Below are positions 1-10,286 of a stretch of DNA of 64,000 nucleotides, one piece after another (position 1 is the stretch's first letter; each line of letters opens with the position of its first letter). This DNA is from Bacteroidota bacterium (lineage in GTDB: Bacteria; Bacteroidota; Bacteroidia; Flavobacteriales; Weeksellaceae). The stretch is from positions 62,001 to 126,000 of the forward strand of contig JAFDZI010000022.1 in NCBI GenBank assembly GCA_018266955.1, given 5' to 3'. Both the position numbers and the translations under genes were made by a program. The notes below the pieces were generated by a model that was given only the letters and a program-made list of their open reading frames with translations, was not told the DNA's origin and did no database searches.

Positions 1-179
1 TTAGTGATGGACAAACCATACAGCAAGCATTTCATAAAACATTTAATGAACTTTTGCCATTTGATGGTTTTGCGGGCGCAATCGGAATAGATCAACTAGG
101 AAACATCTGTCACCAAAACTCGCATCCCACCATGGTTTTTGCATCATTTGACGGTGATATCTACGAGATTTTCAATTAA
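1..179 (+). CDS. C-terminal end of an Ntn-hydrolase asparaginase-like protein (partial)
   Basis: An open frame enters from the left edge (first full codon at base 3) and stops with TAA at 177-179, giving 59 visible residues. The part reading G-A-I-G-I-D-x-x-G-N resembles the last beta strands of isoaspartyl peptidase/L-asparaginase (T2) enzymes, which hydrolyse beta-aspartyl bonds. The catalytic threonine would lie outside the window, so activity cannot be judged. A glycosylasparaginase of the same fold lies at 5156-6142. The family call rests on a short C-terminal match and is moderate. Confidence 0.5.
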   Translation, partial: SDGQTIQQAFHKTFNELLPFDGFAGAIGIDQLGNICHQNSHPTMVFASFDGDIYEIFN

Positions 180-298
180 CTTATCGCTCAAAAATATCAA
201 ACAATCTGAGATCATTTTATTATTATTAATAACTTATTTAACCTCCACATTAAGGTTTTTTCGCAGTCAATAAAAAAAGATTAGCACATATACTAAGC

Positions 299-325
299 AA
301 AAAACGCCACGATTTCTCGTGGCGT
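299..325 (-). terminator. intrinsic terminator of the small RNA
   Basis: Perfect 9-bp stem (304-312 with 317-325), loop TTTC, followed on the minus strand by five T. It is well placed to end the transcript from the promoter at 418-448 and could also stop read-through from the gene ending at 543. Confidence 0.75.
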
Positions 326-413
326 ACTCGTCTTCTCTGTTGTTGTTACCAACAACCATTTACTTCATACTTACTAACCATTAAAAGCAAGCAATACTAT
401 CAAATAGTTTAGC
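299..413 (-). ncRNA. candidate small RNA (or 11-aa peptide mRNA) with its own promoter and terminator
   Basis: A good promoter at 418-448 should start a minus-strand transcript near 413. It would end at the perfect 9-bp hairpin 304-325, which is followed on that strand by a T run (303-299). The transcript of about 115 nt has a second small hairpin (GTTGTT/AACAAC, about 341-356) and one short frame at 346-381 encoding 11 residues that end N-G-C-W. No gene follows on this strand, so it is not an obvious attenuator. It is either a stand-alone sRNA or a tiny peptide gene. I do not recognise the family. Confidence 0.45.
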
Positions 414-417
414 AAAA

Positions 418-448
418 CAAATATATACTTTCTATTGTAATAATCCAA
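418..448 (-). promoter_or_regulatory. Bacteroidota-type promoter for the candidate small RNA
   Basis: On the minus strand TTG (448-446) is followed after 20 bases by TATATTTG (425-418), a full match to the TAnnTTTG -7 element used by the major sigma factor of Bacteroidota. The predicted start is near 413. No long reading frame follows; the only product would be the short transcript ending at 299. Confidence 0.6.
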
Positions 449-542
449 AAAAAATATTAATAAATATCAAATATTAATCGCTTTAACAAAAAAACAATAA
501 AATATTATTATTAAATAGATTAATTTTTAAAAATTCTGTACA

Positions 543-1469
543 TTAGTTTGATTTTGGCAAGAAAACCTCTGCAAGCATACAACGAGCCGAGCCTCCTCCA
601 TTCACTTCTATGGTATGCAAATCCGAATAGATTATTTCTGAATAATTTTCTATTTTTTGTATTTGGTCATTCGTTAATGACTGATATGCTGTTTGGCTCA
701 TGATAAGAAAAGTTTGCCCATCTTCATTGTTGAGTTGCAACATATTTCCGGCAAAATTTTGCATTTGAGTTTCGCTTATTTCTACAATTTCTTTCCCGGA
801 ATTCACCAAAGTAGTTTTCACCATATTTCTTTCAGCCTCATCATCAATGCAATCCAAACAGATGACAGCAAAACGATCGGCAACACACATCATAACATTG
901 GTATGATAAATGGGCAGTCTTTCTTTCCCTGCACTTTGAAAACTATGAAAAACCACCGGTTGGTAGCCAATTTTTTTACAAAAACTTCGGAATAAACCCT
1001 CGTCCAAACGCAAGGATACAGATCCGTATGCAATTTTATTTTCATGATCGAAAATCATAGAACCGGTACCCTCTAAAAATAAATTTTCTTTTTCTGAAGC
1101 TGATAAATCGACAATTTCATCAATGACAAAACCTTCGTTTTTCACAGCTTCTAGGATATCCATTCTTCTTTCATCTCTACGATTGGGTGCAAACATGGGG
1201 TAAAGGAATACTTTACCGTCACTCCCGAAACTCACCCAATTGTTTGGAAAAATAGAATCTGGGGTGTGGGGCTCTAGGGTGTCCTTTATGGTTATTACGA
1301 CAATTCCTTTGGCTTTTAATTTTTCAACAAAAGAATGAAACTCTTGCAAGGCTTTCTTTTGAGTTTCTTCCCCTTCTTGGTTAACTTGGAAATAATTATT
1401 CTCGGCCGTTTGCGCATTGTATCCAAAAGCAATAGGCTCTATCATCAGGACAGTTTGGGTTGTTTGCAT
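543..1469 (-). CDS. ctlX: CtlX-type arginine/citrulline-related hydrolase
   Basis: This 308-residue protein belongs to the amidinotransferase/deiminase fold group of citrulline- or arginine-related hydrolases (CtlX type). Visible motifs are FPNNW at 74-78, EGTGS at 133-137, a His in HTN at 189 and a C-terminal Cys in GGGSARC at 297. These match the Asp/Glu-His-Cys active-site layout of the family. The start at 1469 is preferred over an upstream ATG at 1574 because the upstream frame runs through a terminator (1503-1533). A -7-like TATTTTTG (1499-1492) follows that terminator directly. There is no signal peptide, so a cytosolic enzyme of amino-acid catabolism is expected. The exact substrate is not certain. 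Confidence 0.8.
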   Translation of the reverse strand: MQTTQTVLMIEPIAFGYNAQTAENNYFQVNQEGEETQKKALQEFHSFVEKLKAKGIVVITIKDTLEPHTPDSIFPNNWVSFGSDGKVFLYPMFAPNRRDERRMDILEAVKNEGFVIDEIVDLSASEKENLFLEGTGSMIFDHENKIAYGSVSLRLDEGLFRSFCKKIGYQPVVFHSFQSAGKERLPIYHTNVMMCVADRFAVICLDCIDDEAERNMVKTTLVNSGKEIVEISETQMQNFAGNMLQLNNEDGQTFLIMSQTAYQSLTNDQIQKIENYSEIIYSDLHTIEVNGGGSARCMLAEVFLPKSN

Positions 1470-1502
1470 GGTATTTTCAAAAATTAAATCACAAAAATAA
1501 AG

Positions 1503-1533
1503 AAAAAAAACTCCACTAGAGCAGTGGAGTTTT
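1503..1533 (-). terminator. terminator downstream of the small lipoprotein gene
   Basis: An 11-bp perfect stem (1507-1517 with 1523-1533) with a 5-base loop, followed on the minus strand by a run of T. It separates the lipoprotein gene from ctlX and supports the downstream ctlX start. Confidence 0.8.
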
Positions 1534-1600
1534 GAATCGTATGTTTCAGCTGAAAAGTTGGGATTTTTTATCAAAAATAAAACTAAATTTTTAGCTATTT

Positions 1601-1972
1601 TTAATTATCCCAAGCCAGTGGAATAACATTTCCATTTTGTTCAACTATCAGAGAATCACCTTTGGCAACGGCTTTTATCCCTGCTCTTTCGTATTGTACT
1701 TCGCCCTTAGATTCGGACTTTTTATCCAGTTGAAATCGATTATTATTCGCCTGAATGGTTACGGTATTGGCTTTTTCGGTATTTTCGAAAATCACCTTAG
1801 CTCTTACTCCTTCTAATCCTCGATAAGTATAGGTGTTGGCTCCTGGAATTAAAGCCTTTTCCATATTTTCCGTTGTTGGTTGATCTTGTTTCAACACTCC
1901 TTTGTTGCCTTCTTCTTTGGTGCAAGAAGCCAAACCAATCATTACCAATAAGGCAAAAGCAAATTTTTTCAT
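1601..1972 (-). CDS. small lipoprotein of unknown function
   Basis: A 123-residue protein with a lipoprotein signal peptide: a hydrophobic stretch from residue 3, then L-A-S-C with the lipidated Cys at position 17. The acidic, Lys-rich start of the mature part (C-T-K-E-E) is usual for exported Bacteroidota lipoproteins. The remaining part is polar with regular beta-strand-like alternation. I do not recognise a named domain. It is a single-gene unit closed by the terminator at 1503-1533. Confidence 0.7.
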   Translation of the reverse strand: MKKFAFALLVMIGLASCTKEEGNKGVLKQDQPTTENMEKALIPGANTYTYRGLEGVRAKVIFENTEKANTVTIQANNNRFQLDKKSESKGEVQYERAGIKAVAKGDSLIVEQNGNVIPLAWDN

Positions 1973-2012
1973 AATATTTTGAATTTAATGTTTTTTTTAT
2001 TGTGATGATGTA

Positions 2013-2663
2013 TTACTTCAACTTTTTAATTTCTTCAACATTAACAAAACTCTCATAAGGCAAAATTGCTGCGGAATGATAACGATTACCTTTTGTTATT
2101 TCTCGTAGTTTCTCAATATTATTGGATCGTACGCCACCACCGATGAGAATATTAATTTTATCTCCAAATCGAGATTGCATTTCTTTCAGTTTTTCTTTGC
2201 CTTCCATGGCTGTGTTTTCGCCACCCGAAGTAAGGACTTCCGAAAATCCAATAGAAATCAAATCCTCTAAAGCCTTCTCAATATCTGGCGATCTGTCAAT
2301 GGCTCTATGGAAAACACATGGCAAACCTCCTGCCAACTGAACCAAAATAGAATTTCTTTCTTTGTCTATTTCATTATTAACAGTTAAAATTCCGAATACA
2401 AAACCATCGGCACCAGCATCTTTAAAAGCCAGCAATTCTATTTTCATTTGTTCAAATTCTGCATCAGAATAGCGAAATCCTCCTCCCACAGGTCGAATCA
2501 TAACATGAATAGGCTTGTTGTATTTCGATTTTAGATAGCGCAATTCCTCCAAGTCCGGAGTAAGACCTCCTTGGGATTGTTCAGAACAGAATTCTATTCT
2601 ATCGGCTACGGATTGAAGGGCCAGTTCGGCCGAAGTCATTTCAAAACAAGCTATTTCTAACAT
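2013..2663 (-). CDS. cutC: CutC family protein
   Basis: A 216-residue TIM-barrel protein of the CutC family, first linked to copper homeostasis, though its biochemical role is still debated. Family hallmarks are the N-terminal L-E-I-A-C-F segment, R-I-E-F-C, the H-V-M-I-R-P strand and the L-T-S-G-G motif near the C-terminus. The start at 2663 gives the usual family N-terminus; the upstream ATG at 2708 would overlap the GH2 gene. It is the last gene of a minus-strand run of glycan-degradation genes, 25 bases after the beta-mannosidase stop, so co-transcription is likely. CutC is often found next to exoglycosidases in Bacteroidota (recollection, not checked here). Confidence 0.88.
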   Translation of the reverse strand: MLEIACFEMTSAELALQSVADRIEFCSEQSQGGLTPDLEELRYLKSKYNKPIHVMIRPVGGGFRYSDAEFEQMKIELLAFKDAGADGFVFGILTVNNEIDKERNSILVQLAGGLPCVFHRAIDRSPDIEKALEDLISIGFSEVLTSGGENTAMEGKEKLKEMQSRFGDKINILIGGGVRSNNIEKLREITKGNRYHSAAILPYESFVNVEEIKKLK

Positions 2664-2688
2664 TTTATTAAAGATATTCGTATTACTA

Positions 2689-5154
2689 TTATTTTTTTTG
2701 AATGTCAAATAAGGATTTTACCTCAGTGATTTCTATTTCTGAATCAGAAGTAATGATCTTTTTTTCACCCGCTTCCAGGTCGAAATAATTATCCGATAAA
2801 TTTCCGAAAATATTTTTTAAATAAACATTTTTTGCCATAAAATCGGTGGACACCTCTATTTTTTTCTTATTCAATTGTTTAACCTTAATATTTGGTTGCA
2901 CTAAAGCCAAGTCTTTGGGTGCCTTAAAGAAATAAAAAGCTTTCACACTTTCTTTCCCCATCCACTCCAAGGAGAGATAGGTATTTTTTCCATCCCATTC
3001 CTTACATTCTGTTTTAGAAAGTTGAAGAATGCTTTGAGCAGAGAAATTCCCAATTTCGACTTTGGCATTCCATGTTTTTAAAATAGAACCCTTCCAATCT
3101 TTCAACTGGATAATTAAATTCCCATTTTCGGATTTTGGTAAGTCATTCACCATGATGACTTCATAATCTTGTTCTTGCTCTTTAACAGACAATAGTATCG
3201 GTTGAAAAGCTTTTTTAATTTCATAATGAGCGGCTTTTCTTCGTCCAAAATAATCTAGGGAACTCCAAGAAGTTACTGGCCAAACATCATTTAATTGCCA
3301 ATACAATGTTCCCATATTGTAGGGTTTGGCTGTACGATGAGCTTCTATGGCAATTTGCATTCCTCTAGCTTGTAGCAGTTGAGAAACATAAATAAAATCT
3401 TCAAATTTATCTGGAACTGGAAAATCCCTTTCCATATAGGTACGAATCGTTTGATAGCCAATTTTATGCTTTTGATGGTTGATAACCCCTGGATCTTCAA
3501 AATTGATATTCTCGGTAAACGATTGGAAAGATTCCCAATTGGGCATACTTTGAAAGCCATATTCAGATACAAATCTTCCTACTTTCTCTCTGTATTTTTC
3601 GAAGGGCTCCATTCCCCACCAAACGCCCCAATAATGGACATCGCCTTCGGTATAAGCTTGTTTCCTGCCCCAACCATTTGATGGTGAGCTTTGCCAATAG
3701 ATAGATTTTTGTCCGGAAACTGAATCCAAAGTTGTAGGAATAATATTTCTAAAAAGCTGAACATAGTCTTTCCAAATTTTGGCAGAATCGGTTTTGGAAT
3801 ACCCCAATTGTTTTTGCCAACCCCAATTGTGCCAGCCTTCATCGTTTTCATTATTCCCACACCATATTGCCAGACTCGGATGATTTTGAAGTCGATTAAC
3901 ATTATCCTCCGCTTCGTGTTTTACATTATCCAAAAAATCCTGATCGCCAGGATACATGGCGCAAGCAAAAGGAAAATCTTGCCACACCAAAATTCCCTTT
4001 TCATCACAAAGATTGTAGAATTCATCCGCTTCATACAAGCCACCACCCCATACTCTCAGCATATTCATTTGAGCAAATAAGGCTTCATTGACCATGGTTT
4101 TGTACCTACCATGATGTTCTTCCGTAGGAAAACTATGAATAGGTATGGTATTGCTTCCTCTGATGTATAATGGCTTTCCGTTGAGTTTAAAATAAAAACT
4201 TTTGCCAAATTTATCTTTATCTTGAACCAATTCTACAGATCGAATCCCGATTTTTTGTGTTTTATCAGCAATAATTTTTCTATCCTTGAGCAACAAAATA
4301 GAAAAGGAATATTGATAGGGCATTCCCATATCATGAGTCCACCAAAGTTTAGGATTTTTTATTTCAAATGGGAATTGAACTGTATTCAACCCTTTTTTTA
4401 ACGCTAAATTTTTACTTTTTTGATTGATGAACAACTGATAATCACCCTCGTCTTCCGCTATTATGGTCAACATAAAATTGACGGTAGCTTTATTGGATTC
4501 AATTTTTTGTTGATGTTTTACCTCTTGTATTTGTGCTGTGCTCCATGAGTTTAGATAAATAGGTTTCCAAATTCCACTGGCCACCAATCTTGGCCCCCAA
4601 TCCCAACCGAACTGATACTGAGGTTTTCGCACAAAAACTCTTTCGTTTTCAGGAAGTGCATAGGGCAAAAGTGAGGCTGCCTTTTTCCCTTCTTTTACGG
4701 AAGATTGAAATGTAATTTCTAAAGAATTTCTCCCTATTAATAATTCATTTTTTACATCTACTTTCCAGGTTCTGAAGGCATTGTTGGCATTTAAAATTAT
4801 ACGACCATTCAATTTTACTTCGGCATAGGTATCCAAACCTTCAAAAACCAAATCGATATGTTCCTGCTTTAATTCTTTTTCATGAACATTAAACGAAGAA
4901 CGATAAGTCCAACTTTCATTTTCAATCCATTGTACTTTTTTCTCGTTGTCGCCCCAAAAAGGATCCTCAATTTTTTTATTTTTCAACAAATCGGTTGTGA
5001 CATACCCTGGAATTTTGGCTGGGTACCAATCATTTTTATTTTCCTGAGAAAACTCCCAAGACTCTTTATTTAAACTTCTTTTAACTGTTTGAGCCAGAGG
5101 ATTGGAAAGGTAAAAAAGAAAAAAGAAAAGAGAAAAAAATATCTTCATCATCAT
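2689..5154 (-). CDS. GH2 beta-mannosidase, exported
   Basis: An 821-residue glycoside hydrolase family 2 protein. It has a signal peptide (residues 1-21, ending L-A-Q), a sugar-binding jelly-roll domain, an Ig-like domain and a TIM barrel. G-N-N-E places the likely acid/base at Glu436; S-E-Y-G-F-Q places the likely nucleophile at Glu531. The W-D-W-G-P and V-W-G-G-G motifs are typical of beta-mannosidases rather than beta-galactosidases or glucuronidases. Three ATG codons in a row (5154, 5151, 5148) follow the asparaginase stop by one base, so translation is probably coupled. Expected role: removal of the beta-1,4-linked mannose from the chitobiose core of N-glycans in the periplasm. Confidence 0.88.
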   Translation of the reverse strand: MMMKIFFSLFFFLFYLSNPLAQTVKRSLNKESWEFSQENKNDWYPAKIPGYVTTDLLKNKKIEDPFWGDNEKKVQWIENESWTYRSSFNVHEKELKQEHIDLVFEGLDTYAEVKLNGRIILNANNAFRTWKVDVKNELLIGRNSLEITFQSSVKEGKKAASLLPYALPENERVFVRKPQYQFGWDWGPRLVASGIWKPIYLNSWSTAQIQEVKHQQKIESNKATVNFMLTIIAEDEGDYQLFINQKSKNLALKKGLNTVQFPFEIKNPKLWWTHDMGMPYQYSFSILLLKDRKIIADKTQKIGIRSVELVQDKDKFGKSFYFKLNGKPLYIRGSNTIPIHSFPTEEHHGRYKTMVNEALFAQMNMLRVWGGGLYEADEFYNLCDEKGILVWQDFPFACAMYPGDQDFLDNVKHEAEDNVNRLQNHPSLAIWCGNNENDEGWHNWGWQKQLGYSKTDSAKIWKDYVQLFRNIIPTTLDSVSGQKSIYWQSSPSNGWGRKQAYTEGDVHYWGVWWGMEPFEKYREKVGRFVSEYGFQSMPNWESFQSFTENINFEDPGVINHQKHKIGYQTIRTYMERDFPVPDKFEDFIYVSQLLQARGMQIAIEAHRTAKPYNMGTLYWQLNDVWPVTSWSSLDYFGRRKAAHYEIKKAFQPILLSVKEQEQDYEVIMVNDLPKSENGNLIIQLKDWKGSILKTWNAKVEIGNFSAQSILQLSKTECKEWDGKNTYLSLEWMGKESVKAFYFFKAPKDLALVQPNIKVKQLNKKKIEVSTDFMAKNVYLKNIFGNLSDNYFDLEAGEKKIITSDSEIEITEVKSLFDIQKK

Positions 5155-5155
5155 G

Positions 5156-6142
5156 TTATAATAAACTTTTGGAAGCAAGTAAAGTACTCCCTTTTTCGTG
5201 TTGAACGGCATAACTGAAACCAGGTTGTAAGCAAAAAGCACCGGTTTCTCCATTTTTATCTAGCGCAATAAAACCGATTTGTATGTCTTTAGGATTTTTT
5301 CCTCTTTTCAAAATTGAATGATAAATTCTTTTTACCGCCTCTTCACAAGCTTTTTGTGGCGACTTTCCTTGTCGCATCAGTTCCACGACAAGATGGGTAC
5401 CACAAGTCCGGAGTACTTCTTCGCCATGCCCTGTAGCGGTAGCGGCTCCTACTTCATTATCCACAAACAAACCAGCACCAATAATGGGGGAATCGCCCAC
5501 TCGGCCATGCATCTTGTACGCCATTCCGGATGTGGTACAAGCACCAGAAAGATTCCCATTTGCATCCAAAGCAACCATACCAATGGTATCGTGATTTTCG
5601 ATATTCACCACGGGTTTGTATTCAGATTTTTTCAACCATTCTTTCCATTCTTTTTCAGATTCGGGGGTGAGTAAATTGGTTTTGGTAAACCCTTGAGATA
5701 AGGCAAATTCCAAAGCTCCTTCTCCCACCAATAGTACATGTGGGGTTTTTTCCATCACAGCTCTTGCAACAGAAATGGGATGCATGATGTGCTCCAAACA
5801 AGCTACAGAACCTATATTGGCATTTTCGTCCATAATACAAGCATCCAAAGTAACTTTGCCATCTCTATCGGGTCTTCCACCATAGCCTACCGATCTTTCT
5901 GTAGGATCTGCCTCTGTATATTGTACCCCTTTTTCCACAGCATCTAAGGCTGTACCTCCTTGGCTAAGGACTTTCCAAGCCTCTTGATTGGCTAATTTTC
6001 CAAAATCCCAAGTGGAAATAACGATGGGTTTTCGGGAAACTTTTATTTCCTTTGGCAGGTAGTCTTCTGCTTTCCATGGGTTAAATGCGAAAAGAGCAGA
6101 AAGCAAACCTGCTTTTTTTATAAATTTTCTTCTGTTTTCCAT
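5156..6142 (-). CDS. N4-(beta-N-acetylglucosaminyl)-L-asparaginase (glycosylasparaginase)
   Basis: A 328-residue Ntn hydrolase that cleaves the GlcNAc-Asn bond of N-glycans. The H-D-T-I-G motif at 184-188 holds the predicted self-cleavage site (Asp185/Thr186) and frees Thr186 as nucleophile. G-D-S-P-I-I-G-A-G and the A-T-G-x-G-E segment complete the active site. The N-terminus N-R-R-K-F-I-K-K-A-G followed by a hydrophobic stretch looks like a twin-arginine signal, so the folded enzyme is probably exported to the periplasm. It lies 2 bases after the GH20 gene and 1 base before the GH2 gene. The well-studied Elizabethkingia glycosylasparaginase has the same architecture. Confidence 0.92.
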   Translation of the reverse strand: MENRRKFIKKAGLLSALFAFNPWKAEDYLPKEIKVSRKPIVISTWDFGKLANQEAWKVLSQGGTALDAVEKGVQYTEADPTERSVGYGGRPDRDGKVTLDACIMDENANIGSVACLEHIMHPISVARAVMEKTPHVLLVGEGALEFALSQGFTKTNLLTPESEKEWKEWLKKSEYKPVVNIENHDTIGMVALDANGNLSGACTTSGMAYKMHGRVGDSPIIGAGLFVDNEVGAATATGHGEEVLRTCGTHLVVELMRQGKSPQKACEEAVKRIYHSILKRGKNPKDIQIGFIALDKNGETGAFCLQPGFSYAVQHEKGSTLLASKSLL

Positions 6143-6144
6143 GA

Positions 6145-8391
6145 TTAATCAACTTGAATTTCATCTACAAAAAGCCATGCAGGATATCCAGCACCCGCAA
6201 AACCTGATGGTATTTTGGTGGTATTTTCTGCCATTACTTTTACATATCTTGCCTCTTGAGGTTTTATTTGCAAATTAAGTTTACCCAATTGTTTCGCTAC
6301 ATACGATTGATTAACTTCTTGTACAAGATTAAAATTAGTTCCGTCTTTAGACACCCAAACACTTACCTTTTGTGGTAGATGAATCCAGTTTTCGTTGGAT
6401 TTAATAAAATTAATCTTTACCTGAGCAATTGTCATTATTTGCCCCAAATCCACTGTAGCCACCAAATTATCTCCAGAAAAACCAAGCCAATCGGTACCGA
6501 ACTTTGCAGGATCGCCCACGATTCCATCGGTAAGCGTTTGCGCTCCCATTCCAGAATATTTTTCTTTGGGTTGAAATTCTAAATTTACCTTTTTTCCTGT
6601 GGCTTTAGAAACAAAAATATCTTGTGTGAAAACTTTACTTTTTTCTTTTCCTTGTTCAAAATAAATAGCTTGAACTGTTGCAGACTTATCCAATGTAAAA
6701 GTTCCGGTGTAAGGTGTAGAATGCACGGAAGGCAATGTGCCATCTAAAGTATAATAAATTCCATTGGCTCCGTCAAAACCTTTTAATGAGTAGGTAACTG
6801 CATTTTTACCATTGGGTAATTGGGATTTACCCACCACTTCATAAATGGCTTTACTATAATTAATCCCTAATCGATCCAAGAGGGAAAAATGGTTGAATAA
6901 TCTTTTTTGAAATTCATCATACGAAGATTTCTTGCCCCACAAAACTTCTGATAAAGCAGCTATTCTAGGGAAAACCATGTATTCTACATGCTTGGAATCC
7001 AAAATATATTCGGTCCAAAGATTTGCTTGTGCGCCTAAAATATAGGGCTTCTCCTCAATGGTTAATTCTTTTGGAATTGGATTAAAAGAATAGACTTTTT
7101 CAACTGTTGTATTGCCTCCAAAGGCAAAAGGTTCGTTTATAGGATTTCCCTGATAATGGTCGAAGTAGCAATAATCTCCGGGCGTCATCACCACAGGATG
7201 GTGTTGTTTTGCCGCTTCAATCCCGCCTTCAAAGCCTCTCCAGGACATCACAGCAGCATTTGGAGCCAGTCCACCTTCCAAAATTTCGTCCCACCCAATT
7301 ATGTTTCTACCTTTAGAGTTTAGGAATTTTTCAATTCTTTGGATAAAATAACTTTGCAATCCATGTTCATCTTTCAGATTGTATTTTTTAATTAAATCTT
7401 GGCAATGGGCACATTTCTTCCAACTTTCTTTAGGACATTCATCACCACCGATATGGATGATTTTGGAAGGAAATAAGTCCATTACTTCCGTTAAAACATT
7501 TTCTAAAAAGGTAAAAGTTTCATCTTTAGGACAAAAAACATCTTCAAATACGCCCCATTTTTTTTCAACATCAATTTGCTTTCCACTACAGCCCAATTCA
7601 GGATAAGAAGCTATGGCAGCCACCGCATGTCCAGGCATTTCTATTTCCGGGACTATAGTAATATGCCTGTCTTTAGCATATTGTACAATTTCTTTAATTT
7701 CTTTTTGCGTATAATAACCGCCATATTTTTTATTATCAAATTCTTGATTGCTGTAAGCACCAATCATAGAGCCACTTCTCCAAGCACCAACCGAGGTAAG
7801 TTTAGGATATTTTTTTATTTCGATTCGCCAACCTTGGTCATCGGTAAGATGCCAATGAAAGCTATTCATTTTGTACATCGCGATAAAATCGATGTATTTT
7901 TTCACAAAGTCAGCAGAAAAGAAATGCCTAGAGCAATCCAAATGCATTCCTCTCCAAGAAAAATCTCCTGCTTGATCGTCAATTGTTAGGAACGGAAGTT
8001 TTCCTTTATCATCATTTTCGTTCAGTAACTGAATTAATGTTTGAATACCAAAAAAAACACCTTTTTCGTTTCGGGCTTCTATGGATATTGTTTTTGCTAT
8101 AGTTAGCTTATACGCATTTTCAGGAATATTTTTATTTAATTTTAAATAAATAGCAGGAATACCCGTAATCGCTTGCTTAGCAACATTTGTTTTCCATTTG
8201 AATTTTTCATTCAGAAAATCTTTTAAATAAACAGCTTCTTTGGATTTTTGGTCAACCACAATGGTCCATTGTTTCGAAAACGGAAGCGTTCCATTGTTTA
8301 TTTTCAGTGATTTAGGTTGTGGGATTAAGGCATTTTGGGCAGATAAAACTTGACCACTTAAGGCAAATAATAGAAAGAGATATCTTAACAT
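6145..8391 (-). CDS. GH20 beta-N-acetylhexosaminidase with C-terminal carbohydrate-binding domains
   Basis: A 748-residue exported enzyme: signal peptide (1-18), GH20b domain, then the GH20 TIM barrel. H-I-G-G-D-E places the catalytic Asp-Glu pair at 317-318. After the barrel come a chitobiase-like domain (Y-Y-T-L-D-G-T-x-P) and an F5/8-type discoidin domain near the C-terminus, which probably binds glycan. It removes terminal GlcNAc or GalNAc. The start at 8391 is chosen because a signal peptide follows it and a promoter lies at 8415-8443. It is the first gene of the run GH20-asparaginase-GH2-CutC. Confidence 0.92.
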   Translation of the reverse strand: MLRYLFLLFALSGQVLSAQNALIPQPKSLKINNGTLPFSKQWTIVVDQKSKEAVYLKDFLNEKFKWKTNVAKQAITGIPAIYLKLNKNIPENAYKLTIAKTISIEARNEKGVFFGIQTLIQLLNENDDKGKLPFLTIDDQAGDFSWRGMHLDCSRHFFSADFVKKYIDFIAMYKMNSFHWHLTDDQGWRIEIKKYPKLTSVGAWRSGSMIGAYSNQEFDNKKYGGYYTQKEIKEIVQYAKDRHITIVPEIEMPGHAVAAIASYPELGCSGKQIDVEKKWGVFEDVFCPKDETFTFLENVLTEVMDLFPSKIIHIGGDECPKESWKKCAHCQDLIKKYNLKDEHGLQSYFIQRIEKFLNSKGRNIIGWDEILEGGLAPNAAVMSWRGFEGGIEAAKQHHPVVMTPGDYCYFDHYQGNPINEPFAFGGNTTVEKVYSFNPIPKELTIEEKPYILGAQANLWTEYILDSKHVEYMVFPRIAALSEVLWGKKSSYDEFQKRLFNHFSLLDRLGINYSKAIYEVVGKSQLPNGKNAVTYSLKGFDGANGIYYTLDGTLPSVHSTPYTGTFTLDKSATVQAIYFEQGKEKSKVFTQDIFVSKATGKKVNLEFQPKEKYSGMGAQTLTDGIVGDPAKFGTDWLGFSGDNLVATVDLGQIMTIAQVKINFIKSNENWIHLPQKVSVWVSKDGTNFNLVQEVNQSYVAKQLGKLNLQIKPQEARYVKVMAENTTKIPSGFAGAGYPAWLFVDEIQVD

Positions 8392-8414
8392 TTTTACTTT
8401 TTTATAAGAGTTGC

Positions 8415-8443
8415 TAAAGATACAATTTCTTAAGGTAAACCAA
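8415..8443 (-). promoter_or_regulatory. promoter of the glycan-degradation operon
   Basis: Minus-strand TTG (8443-8441), 18-base spacer, then TATCTTTA (8422-8415), one base off the TAnnTTTG consensus. It would start transcription near 8410, giving a leader of about 20 bases for the GH20 gene. Confidence 0.5.
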
Positions 8444-8603
8444 AACAATTCTATTGACAACCAACGGAGAATAAGCTAAAAAGACCAGTAAATTAGACCT
8501 ATAATAAAACACTTCAATATTCAACTAGACCTGTGATTCAAAATGAAATCAAAAGGTGAATTTGGTTAAATTTTGAATTTTTTTTAAAAAAAATAATGAT
8601 TTA

Positions 8604-8636
8604 TTTGGAGTTTATGAAAATTTTACATTTAATTTG
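8604..8636 (+). promoter_or_regulatory. promoter of the SAM riboswitch / metY transcript
   Basis: TTTG (8604-8607), 21-base spacer, then TTAATTTG (8629-8636), one mismatch to TAnnTTTG. The start would fall near 8641, about 22 bases before the riboswitch. Confidence 0.5.
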
Positions 8637-8662
8637 CAGTGTCATTTAGAAATAAATGAACA

Positions 8663-10209
<1,547 letters not shown>

Positions 10210-10226
10210 AACAGATGATACCAAAA

Positions 10227-10263
10227 AAAACACAGCCATACCTTAATAGTATCGCTGTGTTTT
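10227..10263. terminator. bidirectional terminator between metY and the GH35 gene
   Basis: Arms AAAACACAGC (10227-10236) and GCTGTGTTTT (10254-10263) are perfect complements, with an inner ATAC/GTAT pair. There is an A run on the left and a T-rich run on the right, suiting both converging genes. Confidence 0.85.
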
Positions 10264-10286
10264 GTGTTTTATTTTAATATTAAAAA

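Noticed and set aside
3345-4080. Long frames antisense and out of frame within the beta-mannosidase gene
   Set aside because: Shadows of a well-supported GH2 gene with catalytic residues in the other frame.
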